Source: Chara braunii
Lineage: Eukaryota; Streptophyta; Charophyceae; Charales; Characeae
NCBI GenBank assembly: GCA_003427395.1
Contig: BFEA01000131.1
Span: 2,411,153 to 2,437,811 of the forward strand
DNA length: 26,659 nt
Direction of reading: 5' to 3'
Shown: positions 1 to 9,717 of the stretch, one piece after another
Layout of the letters: each line of letters opens with the position of its first letter
Position numbering within the stretch: position 1 is the stretch's first letter
Notes under the pieces: model-generated
Database searches by the model: none
Seen by the model: the letters and a program-made list of their open reading frames with translations, nothing else
What the model was told of the DNA's origin: nothing
Program-made: the position numbers and the translations under genes

Positions 1-108
1 CCCGCCATGTTTCCCCGTTCTTTCCATAACCAATCTCTCTACCCACCCTCCCCGTCACATCAACATCTCACTAAATCTCGCTGGGCGGCTGTCCCCCAGC
101 GATCTCAC

Positions 109-346
109 CTGGTTTATGTCCGCATCCATTAACAACCCGTCACCCATCATTCCTAGAGCACCTGCACTCTCCCATTGTTGGGTTTCTTCGTTCATCTTGT
201 TTGCCGGACCTCCTCCGTTCTCTCCCTCCTCCCTTCGTACCATGCCCTCACCGGCCCCGTCACGTCGTCGAATCCGGTCCATTAACTCGACCCCTGCGGC
301 ACTCTTTCGGAAAAACCGCCATTTATCCTTCAATTCTACATTTGTC
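109..346 (-). CDS. Myb module 4, exon c (recognition helix plus linker)
   Basis: The acceptor GGGTTGTGCAG is followed by G, which completes CGG from b4. The exon reads TNVELKDKWRFFRKS, almost the same recognition helix as module 3, then a charged linker (DRIRRRDGAGEG...RREEGENGGGP) ending MDADINQ. It has 238 nt (1 + 79 codons). Donor AACCAG|GTGAGA is a near-perfect consensus and ends in phase 0. Reading through the donor would give 18 more residues to a TGA at 55-57. Splicing is preferred because it matches the other c exons, but use as a terminal exon is possible. The gene continues off the left edge if spliced. Confidence 0.85.
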
Positions 347-1105
347 CTGCACAACCCGACAAATCACAAACAGGTTGAAAGAAGAACAATCCACCACCGT
401 GGCAACCGAGTTCTCAGCTTCTCCCTCTCACCATGGAGCGCGGTTCCAAACCCGTTTCGGGAGCGCGCTGCTCCCCACAAACCGAAAGCAGCCATCAACT
501 GGAACTCAGGCACAAAGAAAGAATCTCGATTTCGAGGATGCTCCTATCATCCCGGGAACGGAAGCATTGCACACCAATATTTCCTTCAGCATTTTCAGAA
601 AGAGAAGAAAATATGACCACCCTAACCCCCTTTACATAATAACCCAGCAACAGACAGAGCACGCTGACACAGACAACAATCGCCGATCGGCATCCCAACC
701 ATGCAGCACAAGGAACATAGAAATGAACTAAAAGTAGAAAAGAAAAAGAAAAAATCCATAAAACTGAAGATGACCTACAGTCTTCTGCCGGAAAAAAAGA
801 GCCACTCAGATAAAGCACACATACTTTCCGTCCCCGAAAAGCCGATGCAATGACTGCATACAAGCCGTCTTCGCAGCAAACTAGCGCCATTATGACGGTG
901 CAGCGTGTTCGGTGGAAGACGGTAGTTCCAGATGATCACATTGACTGGAATTCTTTGGAAAATAACAGCGATCCCAACTGTATGATTCCGACACAGAATC
1001 TTCTTTCAAATCATTTCTGGTCCCGTACCATGCATTTCCGGTCCCATACCATGGACAACTGGGTAACCCACCCGTTCCAATATGCGTCCCGTATCAGAGA
1101 CTCCA

Positions 1106-1537
1106 GCAGGTTGTGCAGTAGGTTCCACTGCAAAAGAATTGCTCGCTGTTGGATCATCCAAGGAATTAACCGGACGACCAGTACTCGGCGCCCGGCAACT
1201 CGAGAAACACGATTGTCTCAATTTGAAAGGTTTGAATGCTCAGGGCATCCGGACCACAATGGTTGGCAGCACCAGCCAAAACAAAAACAAAAAAGCCACG
1301 CTGGCGTTTCCACAAAGCGGGGCAGGTTGTGCAGCAGGTTCCACTGGAAAAGAATTGCTCGCTGTTGGATAATCCAAGGCATTAAGCGGATGACCAGTAC
1401 TCGGCGCCAGGCAGCTCGAGAAACACGATTGTCTCAATTTGAAAGGTTTGAATGCTCAGGGCATCCGGACCACAATGGCTGGCAGCAGCAGCCAAAACAA
1501 AAACAAAAACACCACGCTGGCGTTTCCACAAAGCGGG
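1106..1537 (+). repeat. 216-bp tandem duplication, in frame
   Basis: Two direct copies (1106-1321 and 1322-1537) are highly similar and both begin GCAGGTTGTGCAG. The period is a multiple of three, and one plus frame stays open through both copies (850-1593), giving two 72-residue repeats rich in Arg, Gln and Trp. A second plus frame is open in copy 1 but stopped in copy 2 by TAA. I recognise no family and see no splice or start context that would make it a gene. Confidence 0.8.
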
Positions 1538-1634
1538 GCGCACAGGGGGCTTCCACCTCGTACAAAAGAGGCTCGGATGTACCAGTGGTTTAAGGCAACA
1601 AGGTCAGAACCACTGGTTTTCAGTGTGGCTTGGT

Positions 1635-1730
1635 TTCATTGCTTCTAGCGTAGCAGGATGATGTTCATTTAGCTTCTCAATGTTCATTGCTTCTAGTGTA
1701 CCAGGATGATGCTCATTTTACTTCTCAATA
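1635..1730 (+). repeat. 48-bp tandem repeat, two copies
   Basis: TTCATTGCTTCTAG begins copies at 1635 and 1683. Each copy continues with a CAGGATGATG segment and ends CTTCTCAA. The copies are imperfect. Confidence 0.7.
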
Positions 1731-1921
1731 GTACAGACAAGAGCACAAACAAACTCAATGGAAACGGCACAAAGTTCGGCGGCACCACGTCTCTTCTCTT
1801 CACATGCCAACAAGGACAAAGAAATGGTGAATGCTGGCCCACGTACGGGGCACCGCCTTCAAGGCGGCAGAGCGCCATGGGGAGAAGCTCTCATTGATCC
1901 ATGGATTTCCTTTTTCTTTTT

Positions 1922-2012
1922 CAATTTGGACCATTTCTCGATTTATGCGTGTCATCCTTGAAAGCGCAGGGGCGATGCTAATCATATCTGCATCATTCCA
2001 ATCCTCACGGAT
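1922..2012 (-). pseudogene. U6 snRNA-derived pseudogene
   Basis: The minus strand reads ATTGGAATGATGCAGATATG, then ATTAGCAT, CGCCCCTGCGC, AAGGATGACACGC and ATAAATCGAGAAATGGTCC, in the order of plant U6 snRNA. It is disrupted: an extra CTTT sits in the GCGCAAGG segment, ACAGAGA is altered, and the 5' stem-loop is missing. A run of A rather than T follows the 3' end, so it is not a functional Pol III gene. Confidence 0.85.
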
Positions 2013-2068
2013 GACCTGAAGGTCAGGTCCGTTCCAATCTTCACGGATGACCTGAAGGTCAGGTCCAC
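1993..2068 (+). repeat. 36-bp direct repeat containing a palindrome
   Basis: TTCCAATCYTCACGGATGAC followed by CTGAAGGTCAGGTCC occurs twice in direct tandem. Each copy contains TGACCTGAAGGTCA, a perfect 6-bp inverted repeat around GA. Confidence 0.8.
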
Positions 2069-2334
2069 GGATTTCCCATCGGAAAAAGTGCCAACGACAT
2101 CGGACTTGCAGAGTTTCACTGTGCTGGGACGGGCGTGGTCACCCATCCAAACAGCTCCAATTACAGAAGGTAAACAGTAAAAAGGACATGGAAAAAAAAA
2201 TCCTCTTTAAATCGGAGAAAAATTATAAGCATACACTTCTTGTCATCTTACACATGTGGTAAGTAGTGCAGCAAGGGCCAAACACCACGCGAAACACGAA
2301 GGGCACACTTCGCAGCAAGTATAAGACGACTCAC

Positions 2335-2429
2335 CGACTCTTCAGAGTCTGAGACAATCGCGCATCATTCAGGATGTTCCGCCAGCATCCTTCACCATAT
2401 AACTTTACACCTTCACATAACGCTGCAAG
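2335..2429 (-). CDS. Myb module 4, exon b
   Basis: This 95-nt exon has acceptor CTCGGTCTAG and donor AGTCG|GTGAGT. It encodes LAALCEGVKLYGEGCWRNIL, then NDARLSQTLKS plus CG of an arginine codon. YGEGCW carries the second Myb tryptophan. Length, phase and both border positions match b1-b3, and the CG is completed by G of c4 to give SRT. The acceptor lacks a strong pyrimidine tract and is placed partly from the fixed 95-nt length. Confidence 0.85.
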
Positions 2430-2624
2430 CTAGACCGAGCATGCCCCCAACCCAAACAATCGGCAGCGCATAGCACACCACACCCGCAAAAGTCAGACTT
2501 CTATACGATGATATTATTGACATGTACGAATACACAAAACAATCGCAATAACGGCTCCAGAATCCAGATACAACAACAAACACAAACTCTATACTTGTCC
2601 AGACACCATGCCGATCTTTGAAGG

Positions 2625-2790
2625 GGAAAAAAAAACGGCGACAGCCTTGCAATACCATCGCTGAACTGACTGGCCCTGGGTAATTCAGAATTACTTTTTT
2701 CTGTTCATCTGATTGCATCTGGACTCGAACTTGGGTCTGTACTTCAACAGATCATTTGTGTACTGACTGGGAGAGGACTGTTGGTTGGTG
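2625..2790 (-). mobile_element. tRNA-derived SINE, family 1, near full length
   Basis: On the minus strand a Pol III A-box-like CTCCCAGTCAGTACA (2759-2773) and B box GTTCGAGTCC (2721-2730) stand at tRNA-like spacing. They are followed by a tail with AATTCTGAATTACC and GGGCCAGTCAGTTCA and a closing GGCTGTCGCCG before an A/T-rich end. The same head and tail occur in order at 12874-13030 on the plus strand, so the boundaries come from comparing copies. Confidence 0.8.
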
Positions 2791-3346
2791 CTTAGGAACT
2801 TCAGAAAGCTCAACTACCCTTGCTGCAAATTTTCACCCTTGATAGAGAGCTTTGCTTTGCCATCAAAGGGAGGAAAGGTTTGGGCAGACACAGACATTGC
2901 AAACGCCTCTCCAACTGACAGGTAAGGACTCAAAACCTCGCCCAATGTCAACCACCACTACTACCTTTTCCGTACATTGGCCACGGGTAGGGTCCCCACT
3001 CGCTTCGAAGGCCAAAAGGAAACGGCAGCTGCCGACGAAATATTTATCAATGCTGGCCGTCGTTGGGCCCTATCCCGGAAGAATGCACTATAGGTTACAT
3101 TCCCACTTTTCCCAACACTGTGAAAGGTAGTGGCGGTTTAAGAAAAGTGGTAGACTTTACTCACATCAAACCAACCCTGCAATCCTCGCTTACCGAGTGG
3201 TCGCAAAGCCCGATGACCTTATCATCATAGCAGTGAAACCCACACTATATACCCAGTGGTACGGTGAAGCAGTTCGCCGTATCATCATAGCCGTAAACTA
3301 ATGGCATGACCGCTTTTGTGTGCGTGTGTTTTAAAAAAAAAACAGA

Positions 3347-3364
3347 CTCTCTCTCTCTCTCTCT
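3347..3364 (+). repeat. (CT)n microsatellite
   Basis: An uninterrupted CT run follows a short A run. It is simple sequence with no evidence of function. Confidence 0.9.
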
Positions 3365-4060
3365 CATTCCATCGACAAATCATCAGAAACCATCCATAAA
3401 ACGAAAACAGTATAGATATGCAAGTATGGTATAAGATGAAAGGTTCGCCTGTGGTTAAGCACCAAGTGCACATACACCCGTCGACTTTGAAGTGGCACCC
3501 TTGCACAAATATGGAAACATATATATCATAGCCCATTAAAGAACGGACGGCCGGCGAAAGGCAACATACTTAACAAACGGTAATCACACAGAATGCAAAA
3601 AATTAATTGCACCACACGGTCCACAACCCAAAAAGCTCCACTAACAAGAAAAACACTGACCACGCTTGCAATTGTTCTGAGGAAAAACTTGGAGAGCCCT
3701 CTAAGTCGTCCCACAAAGCCATCGTAAATCAAACAAACAGCACAGGACCTCAACTCAACACCACGAGCGCCATGAACCCCCCCCAGCCGAGCAATCTGCA
3801 GAATTACGGGAAGACGCCAACGACTCCAGCGAGTCCACTGCGCAAACTATACCAAACACCACAAGATCTCCATCCAACATCAGAAGCGCCGCTGCTTAAG
3901 ACATCCTAGAAGCCCCCATTTCTTCCATGTGCTCCAAAAAAGCAGCCCGTGGCAATGACACCCACAGCAAACACTCTCCGAGCCTGCTTGCAAAGATACC
4001 GTGGCCAGAATTCCACACATACATATCCCCCGCCGCCCCCACCACCACCACACACACACA

Positions 4061-4305
4061 CAAGAAAAACTCATGGCCACCCGCAGACATTCCTTCACAA
4101 AAAACGACAGCCCATACTCCGATGCAGGCAAAAGAATTAAGCCATGTCACTCGTGTAAATAAACAAACAACCACGCACACACACACACAAGAAAAACTCA
4201 TGGCCACCCGCAGACATTCTTTCACAAAAAACGACAGCCCATACTCCGACGCAGGCAAAAGAATTAGGCCATGTCACTCGTGTAAATAAACAAACAACCA
4301 CGCAC
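4061..4305 (+). repeat. 127-bp tandem repeat, two copies
   Basis: Both copies begin CAAGAAAAACTCATGGCCAC (4061 and 4188) and end in ACAACCACGCAC. They differ at only a few positions. Flanking (CA)n sequence probably helped create the duplication. Confidence 0.9.
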
Positions 4306-4708
4306 GTGTGTGTGGGTCTGTAAATCACCCACCAACTTATGCCATCCTCATCCAATTATCGCAACATTGAGAATTGCACACACCACGGCACGTTGATGTG
4401 TTTGAAAGATAGACAGCCATAAAGACAGGCACACATCAAGTCACGCTTGAATCAGGGCCCTCTCCAAGTCAACCTTCACCAGATAATCAGCTACAGCACC
4501 CACTCTGCACCCACTCTCTCGTTCGTATTTTTTTTTCCCCATCGTGCTTTCTCTTACAGCTTGCCAGTGCTCGGTTTTCCACAGGCAGAACACTTCGCTT
4601 GTATTCTTTTCCCATCGCTAATCTAGCGAAATAGAGCCGAGTAGAGAGTGCACATGATCGGACAAAGCAGGGTTTCGTCGTTCTTTGTGTATGCCAGCTC
4701 AACCTCAC

Positions 4709-4792
4709 CTCTTCGTCCGTCCACTGATTTTTCTTCTTCTTCCATCCACTCCCAGCCTCCGCGGGGGCCTGCCCATTTGGCACCGGCGAGGA
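4709..4792 (-). CDS. Myb module 4, exon a
   Basis: This 84-nt exon (28 codons) has acceptor GTGATCCAG and donor GAAGAG|GTGAGG. It encodes SSPVPNGQAPAEAGSGW, then KKKKNQWTDEE. NQWTDEE is the beginning of the Myb repeat, preceded by a basic KKKK patch. It is phase 0 at both ends and would follow c3 directly. The acceptor has only a modest pyrimidine tract, so an acceptor a few codons away cannot be excluded. The domain and donor are secure. Confidence 0.8.
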
Positions 4793-5544
4793 CTGGATCA
4801 CCAGCACCCAGCAGATTCACAGCAGCAAAATAGAAAAGGACGGACGTCAGAAGAAGAAAAAAACAGAGGAAAAAGGGAATTACCCGGCCGACTTGGCTGA
4901 ATGGTACATAGTTGTTAACAGCTGATGGAAGTGAGACGGACACGGAAACAATTTGGACTACCATGATAGTACCATGACTAAAAAACAGGAGAAGAGGACA
5001 CTTCGCAGTCAGGAAAAGCACATTGGAATCGGTGGTACACGAAGATGACAAGATCTCGCTTCTTTTTCCTTTTTGTCTTTTTTTATGTAACCCCCCTCAG
5101 AAGAACCCCATCCACCCTTTTCCTCCAATCAAGTACCCCGCCCACCTCCACCCCCTCTGTCCTCTACCTAAGTGTGGACCTCCCAGGATCATCACCCATC
5201 GCTTCGGCACAAATAAGCCACACACATAACGCAGACACACCCACATTGATCAGCTGTTCCCCCACCCACGACCCAAGAAACTTTCCGCTCCACAATGCAC
5301 GGACGAGCTTAGCAACAAGAGAACCATACCTTCATTTTCAAAACAAAAAGCAGTCCTATAACAAAAAGTAACTTCATTTTCATACCAAAAAGAAAAGCAG
5401 GCCTATAACAAAAAGAGCCATTTCCAGGTGCAGCTACATTCCATGTCCACCTGCTCCAAGATCCATTGCCCTGCCGTTGTCCACGTGTCCTGAACACCCC
5501 ACCCCCCTGACACCCCACTCCCATTTCCCCTCCTTTTTCTATTT

Positions 5545-5617
5545 TTTGAGGGACGACAGACTTCAGATATCATCATTAGACTGATCAGCCCCACGTCTGA
5601 TTGTATGTGGATTCAAC
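5545..5617 (-). mobile_element. SINE family 1, truncated copy
   Basis: The minus strand reads GTTGAATCCACATACAATCAG, then GGGGCTGATCAGTCTAATGATGATATC and the GTCGTCCCTC end. The ATTCTGAATTATC segment is deleted. It is directly repeated by the copy at 5680-5778, including about 30 bp beyond the SINE end. Confidence 0.7.
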
Positions 5618-5638
5618 CCCCCCCCCCCCCCCCCCCCT
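5617..5638 (+). repeat. Poly-C tract
   Basis: A long uninterrupted C run separates two directly repeated SINE fragments. Its length is likely unstable. Confidence 0.9.
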
Positions 5639-5679
5639 TTCTTTGACCCCCCCCTCCCATTTCCACTCCTTTTTCTATT

Positions 5680-5778
5680 TTTTGAGGGACGACGGACTTG
5701 AGATATCATCATTGGACTGATCAGCCCCAGATAATTCAGAATGATTTAAATCTGATTGTATGTGGATTCAAACTTGCC
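5680..5778 (-). mobile_element. SINE family 1, 3' two-thirds
   Basis: The minus strand has a B-box-like GTTTGAATCC, then CATTCTGAATTATCTGGGGC, TGATCAGTCCAATGATGATA and TCCGTCGTCCCTC with an A run. This matches the tails at 2625-2790 and 12874-13030. The A-box half is missing. Confidence 0.75.
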
Positions 5779-6408
5779 CGTCAGTGCCCCTTCCTATTCC
5801 TTTTCTCCCCCAACACGTCCTTCTCACCTACCCCTCTGCCTCCAACTTCTTTCCTGCCCCCTCCGTTCCCTTTTCCTCCCAACGCACCACCCTCACCTCC
5901 TCCCCTGCCTCTGACATTCCCTTCACCCCTCTCCTGCCTCTCACATCCCCTTCAGCCCTCTCGCCCCCTTCCACAACGCTTCTCTACGCCCCATTTACAC
6001 CTTGCAGCCTCTGCCGGGTGAACAATCACTCGTTAAAGCTAAAGACTCGATTTGGATAAATTGGGCCGATTGCGGATCCCAACAAGAACGGAATTCAGAC
6101 AACTGGACAGCTCATGGCACTTCATGCCCCATTTTGTACCCTTCTCATTTTCATGAGATAATGTGGTCCTGTCTGCACATGCCCACTTCCCACGCCATAC
6201 ATTCCTGGTGGCTTGAATGCGGTAGTGGTAGCCACACCTCCCAAGATATATTCACAGACAATTCCCAGCCCTTGCGAACAAGAAAAAACGAGGAAAACGA
6301 AGAAAATAAAAGACTCGAGAGACCAGTGCGACGGATATCACTGTTGCTGCCAAGAAAAGAAGGAGAACAAAAAAAACATGTCACTATTGCTGCAACAGAA
6401 CTACCCAC

Positions 6409-6784
6409 CTGGTGGTGAAGTAGAGCAATAGGAGGGGCCATTGCACCCATGGGATTCATAGGTGGAGCTGTGGAATAGGACTCCTTCATGACTGTATTTT
6501 CAGAGTCTCCGTTCCTGGGTATGTACATCCCTGACTGGTCACCTTCCAGTGGCTCAGCCAGTCCATTGAATCCCTGCATGTCGCACTCCATCCGCGGGAC
6601 TAAGACCCCTGGCGCTGCCATCCCCACACACATTTGCGCACCCATAAATGCGTGGGGAGGAACTGATTGCATTTGCTCGGCCATCCCGTTAGCCGAAAAG
6701 AACTGCTCGCGGAGTGCCTCCATGGCTTTATACTGCTTTGTCTTCCTGAAGAATCGCCACTTGTCCTTCAGATCAAAATTTGTT
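6409..6784 (-). CDS. Myb module 3, exon c (recognition helix plus long Met/Pro/Gly linker)
   Basis: The acceptor GTCTGTTTTCAG is followed by A, which completes AGA from b3. The exon then reads TNFDLKDKWRFFRK, a textbook telobox recognition helix. It has 376 nt (1 + 125 codons), the longest c exon. The linker is not low-complexity but is rich in Met, Pro, Gly and Ala (EQMQSVPPHAFMGAQMCVGM..., then PPMNPMGAMAPPIALLHHQ), which suggests a flexible or methionine-rich interaction segment. Donor CACCAG|GTGGGT ends it in phase 0, compatible with a4. Confidence 0.9.
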
Positions 6785-7439
6785 CTGAAAACAGACACAC
6801 ACACGCCAACACACAAAGCGCATATGATAATCTTCTCCGACAGCCATCAACACGCGGCAGACATTGTTACAAACAGAGCCCAGACTTATTCTTTTTACGA
6901 CGCTCGCAGACCTTTGGACATGACAAAGCGCACGCAGCTCTCAAGTGTTAGGTCTATGCTAGACGAGGCGGCGGCAAGGCCCGCCACACGAATCTGGACT
7001 ACGATTCACATCGAGTCTGACTGAGACTGGATCGACTTTTTGTGCCATTATTTGTTTGTCTTTTTTTGTTTCGTTTTTGTTTTCAAAGTTTTACGTGTAG
7101 AAGCAAATTCTCCAAATTTATGAGCAACCATATCTGTAATCTGTAAACCAACAAAACATTTTCCACTATAAACTTGTGCATAGGAACCGACAAATTTAGG
7201 CAAAATACAAGATCTGCGTGACCATTTTTCTCCAACTCTGGCGAGCCACACACTGTAACTAAATCTAGTATTTACAAAATCTAGAAAAACTCGAGGCCAC
7301 CGCCCACGACTACCATCCATCAAACGCCCCTCAAAACAATGCCATTTACTCTGCGCACTCTCACTGGCTATGGCTGCACCCCATTCTTTTTTTGTTTTAA
7401 CAATATATCCATCTCTCCATTCATCCTGATGTCTTGGTA

Positions 7440-7612
7440 TTCCACGAGGATCGGGCCTAACCCCAGCTGAGGGATGGAAGCGACGAACGGATAGCCGCTA
7501 CCAAGGCCAACCAGGAGGCTGGAGGCGGGGCAAGCCGCTAACCCAGCTGCTAACCCCGCAGCACGCCGCAGGAGACCGCGGGGTGTTCGAATGGAAGACC
7601 TGGAAAATCTAC
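7440..7612 (-). mobile_element. GC-rich SINE-like repeat, family 2
   Basis: The minus strand runs ATTCGAACACCCCGCGG, CTGCGGCGTG, GGGTTAGCAGCTGGG, GGCTTGCCCCGCC and CTGGTTGGCC. The same blocks occur in the same order on the minus strand at 8735-8930, where a tRNA-like GTTCAGTCCCC stands at the head. B-box-like TTCGAA supports a tRNA-derived origin, but the A box is not clear. Confidence 0.55.
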
Positions 7613-7900
7613 ACTGGGTGACGCTTGCCATAAGGTTGATTGATAGTGATACAACCGTCATTTACTTAGGCTTCCATTCCACTTGAATCTTACCGCATTG
7701 CTATTTTCGAAGTTCCGCGCATCGGCGGCCATAACTTTCGACTCTACAAATTGCATTACCACTTGGCAGAGTCCTGTGTCTTTAATCAACAGTTTGTTTT
7801 TTGTTTCGTTCTCTTCCCGAGCCTTGTGTCTGACTTGTATGCACGTGCAGTTGTTCGTAAACAGATAATACGCAGTTGGAACTACGCCTTTCTTTCAGGG

Positions 7901-7928
7901 GGGGGGAAAAAAAAAAAAAAAAAAAAAA
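7901..7928 (+). repeat. Poly-G/poly-A tract
   Basis: A run of G followed by about 18 A. It lies just beyond the b3 donor. Confidence 0.9.
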
Positions 7929-7935
7929 GACTCAC

Positions 7936-8030
7936 CTTGATTTAAGAACAGATGCAAATCTTGGATCCTGCAAGATTCTCTTCCACTGACCCTCCCCGTG
8001 CATCCTCACCCCATCACACAGAGCACTAAT
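7936..8030 (-). CDS. Myb module 3, exon b
   Basis: This 95-nt exon has acceptor TTCTTTGCAG, a good pyrimidine-rich site, and donor TCAAG|GTGAG. It encodes ISALCDGVRMHGEGQWKRIL, then QDPRFASVLKS plus AG of an arginine codon. The HGEGQWK..L.DPRF pattern is the closest of the four modules to canonical plant telomere-binding Myb domains. A poly-A/poly-G tract (7901-7928) lies immediately after the donor on the coding strand, so the intron starts in homopolymer sequence. Confidence 0.9.
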
Positions 8031-8439
8031 CTGCAAAGAACCCATTGCAGTGTCAGCAGAGTTTACCAAGTCTATTGGTTTGGCCCAACTTCAACCACCA
8101 AATCCATAAAGGCCTTCCCAACCCCACACCCAACAACATAGACAATCAAAGTCTGGTTGACATTGAAAGGGCTTCCTGATGAACAAGCATGCGCACACAC
8201 AAACACACACAAACAGACCGTGCTACTTCGTGTGGTTGGCCCTGTCTGATCGAGTTTTGTGGTCGTGATTCACTAAGTCGCCAGACTTACTGAAGTTGGT
8301 CTCAGCCCTTTGATGTAGACAGGCTGATCGCATTGCAGGGTTTCTGTGAGTTAAGTTAACCAATTTCCTCAACGGTATCCGCACTTCAGACAAGTAGGGA
8401 AGTCCTTATTACTGCTTACCCATGAGCAAAATGCATCCC

Positions 8440-8500
8440 GGGACCACTAGGCAGCTTCAACCTACTGACGAGTCCGCAAAAGTCAGACAAAATAACCTTT
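8440..8500 (+). ncRNA. Possible decayed hammerhead-like motif
   Basis: CTTCAACCTACTGACGAGTC, then CGCAAAAGTCAGAC and AAAA, aligns base by base with the 18.3-kb hammerhead: TTCAAC loop, CTGAnGA core, GTC/GAC stem II. The GAAA box is changed to AAAA and no good cleavage triplet is seen. This is a homology guess, not a functional call. Confidence 0.25.
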
Positions 8501-8734
8501 AACAGTCACCATGTTGTGTGAAGCTGTGTCTAGCGATTACAAGGGAAAGAGAAAATTGCTGACTCCCACAAACTGAGGATCGCTAACCGACAGAGAACAG
8601 CACAACCAACATCCTTTTCTTTTTTTTGAAAAAAACTAGGCTATATACTTCTCTCAATTACACGTCATGCTACCTACCAACATGACTAAGCACAGCAACC
8701 CATGTCCAGGCACAGCCAACATCCGCTAGACCTA

Positions 8735-8930
8735 CATAGGAGCCAACCCCCAGCAAGGAATGGCAGGGGCAAAGGCCATCCGAGAGAACCCAGGACCCGG
8801 CCAAGGCTGACCGGGGGGGCAAGCCAACTATCTCAGCTCATGAACCCCAACCACGCCGCAGGCAGCCGTGGGGGACTGAACACACAATCTCCTGTATGCC
8901 ACCTGTGTGCGAAGCCAACTGTTTCTTCTA
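8735..8930 (-). mobile_element. GC-rich SINE-like repeat, family 2, with tRNA-like head
   Basis: The minus strand begins near CTTCGCACACAGGTGGCATA, followed by GTGTTCAGTCCCC, which resembles a T arm. The body then shares its block order with 7440-7612 (TGCGGCGTGG, GGTTCATGAGCTGAG, GGCTTGCCCC, GGTCAGCCTTGGCC). Confidence 0.6.
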
Positions 8931-8943
8931 TTTTTAGACCCTT

Positions 8944-9062
8944 TCCCATTTATGTATTTCATCCCTGCACAGGCACCATGGTAATCTTCACCATATCGTC
9001 CCCCAGTTTTAATCCTTGCGCAGACGCCAGCTGATCTTTACCTTATCATTCCCGTTCTAACC
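8944..9062 (-). pseudogene. Two adjacent, strongly decayed U6 snRNA fragments
   Basis: The plus strand carries CATCCCTGCACAGGCACCAT, GGTAATCTTCACC and ATATCG, the complement of the U6 core. Immediately after comes a second degenerate run, AATCCTTGCGCAGACGCCAG, CTGATCTTTACC and TTATCATTCC. The order and spacing match U6 complement twice in the same orientation. Both are too diverged to function. Confidence 0.6.
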
Positions 9063-9296
9063 AATGTCCTTAGCAATGTCCTTAACGACGTACAATGGAC
9101 GTCCTGAGACGACCCCTCCACGAAACAGAAGCGGCTCAAACCCTGCTCGAGACACTAACTCCAACAGCCAGGACCAAACCATACCAAAAAAAGAACATGA
9201 AAAAAACGAATTGATGCGCTACTTACAGGTTGTATCCTGCAGAAAAAGAAAAAAAAAACACAGCACCAGACCCAGAATCACTTAATGAATCATGGA

Positions 9297-9440
9297 AAGA
9301 AAGGAAAAGGGGAGAAAGGGAGAAAGGGAGAAAAGGAGAGGGTGAGTCAGGGAGGGGGAGTAACATCCACCATTACGGACACCTTCTTGGGGAGGGGGGG
9401 GGGGGGGGGGGGAGAGAGAAAGAGAGAGAGAAAGAGAGAG
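9297..9440 (+). repeat. GA-rich and poly-G low-complexity tract
   Basis: GGAGAAAGG repeats, a G run of about 17, and AGAGAGAAAG repeats, located just downstream of the a3 donor. Confidence 0.85.
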
Positions 9441-9456
9441 GTGGGACACTACTTAC

Positions 9457-9549
9457 CTCCTCCTTCGACCAGGGACCACCATGTCCACTGATGAAGCACC
9501 TTGGTTGTTTGAACCCTGGAGGCCTTGCATTACCCGCTGAATCTTCCCG
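9457..9549 (-). CDS. Myb module 3, exon a
   Basis: This 93-nt exon (31 codons) has acceptor TGTAATTCAG and donor GAGGAG|GTAAGT. It encodes REDSAGNARPPGFKQP, then RCFISGHGGPWSKEE. GGPWSKEE is the start of the Myb repeat and continues directly into ISALCDGV of exon b3. It begins and ends in phase 0. A GA-rich microsatellite and a G-run follow the donor inside the intron (9297-9440). Confidence 0.85.
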
Positions 9550-9717
9550 CTGAATTACACACAAAAAAAAAAAAAGAAAACATCCCAGAGGCAGCAAACA
9601 CGAGCCTATTTTCAAAACCAGCAGCCATCACAATGGTTTCCCCCCTTCTCTATCTCCAAACCAACATTTAAAACCACCGCACCTCTGTCACTCTTGCGAA
9701 AAATGGGACAATCATTT

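Larger units (their letters stand above)
347..2334 (-). other. Intron between b4 and c4
   Basis: It holds the 216-bp tandem duplication at 1106-1537, a 48-bp duplication near 1635-1730, a U6-derived pseudogene with an adjacent 36-bp direct repeat, and otherwise unassigned sequence. Plus-strand frames at 116-731 and 850-1593 are open but have no recognisable domain. Confidence 0.6.
2430..4708 (-). other. Intron between a4 and b4
   Basis: It contains a complete SINE copy (2625-2790), a (CT)n tract around 3347-3364 and a 127-bp tandem repeat (4061-4305). The remainder (about 2800-4050 and 4310-4700) shows open frames but no domain and no repeat I can name. Confidence 0.6.
4793..6408 (-). other. 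Interval between c3 and a4, probably an intron
   Basis: It contains two truncated SINE copies around a 20-nt-plus C run, and a C/T-rich stretch (5780-5990) of TTCCC/CACCTCC repeats. No extra exon is evident. The phase-0 ends of c3 and a4 are directly compatible. Confidence 0.55.
6785..7935 (-). other. Intron between b3 and c3
   Basis: It contains a GC-rich SINE-like copy (7440-7612) and the A/G homopolymer tract at 7901-7928 next to the b3 donor. Nothing further is recognised. Confidence 0.6.
8031..9456 (-). other. Intron between a3 and b3
   Basis: It holds a possible decayed hammerhead (8440-8500), a family 2 SINE (8735-8930), two adjacent U6 fragments (8944-9062) and a GA/G-rich tract (9297-9440). 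Sequence at 8040-8400 is unassigned. Confidence 0.6.

Noticed and set aside
850-1593. Longest plus-strand frame (247 residues) as a gene
   Set aside because: No domain, no start or splice support, and two thirds of it is a tandem duplication. Kept only as a finding.
2477-2500. CGCAAAAGTCAGAC shared with the 8.45-kb hammerhead-like site
   Set aside because: Only 14 bases match and no core motif lies nearby.
3183-3230. Exon b candidate with donor CTCG|GTAAGC
   Set aside because: Its translation lacks G.W..IL. The true b4 was found at 2335-2429.
5886-5915. Alternative exon a ending GAGGAG|GTGAGG on the minus strand
   Set aside because: The donor-like site is within C/T-rich repeats and no tryptophan precedes the acidic pair. 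Exon a4 at 4709-4792 has the full W..EE motif.
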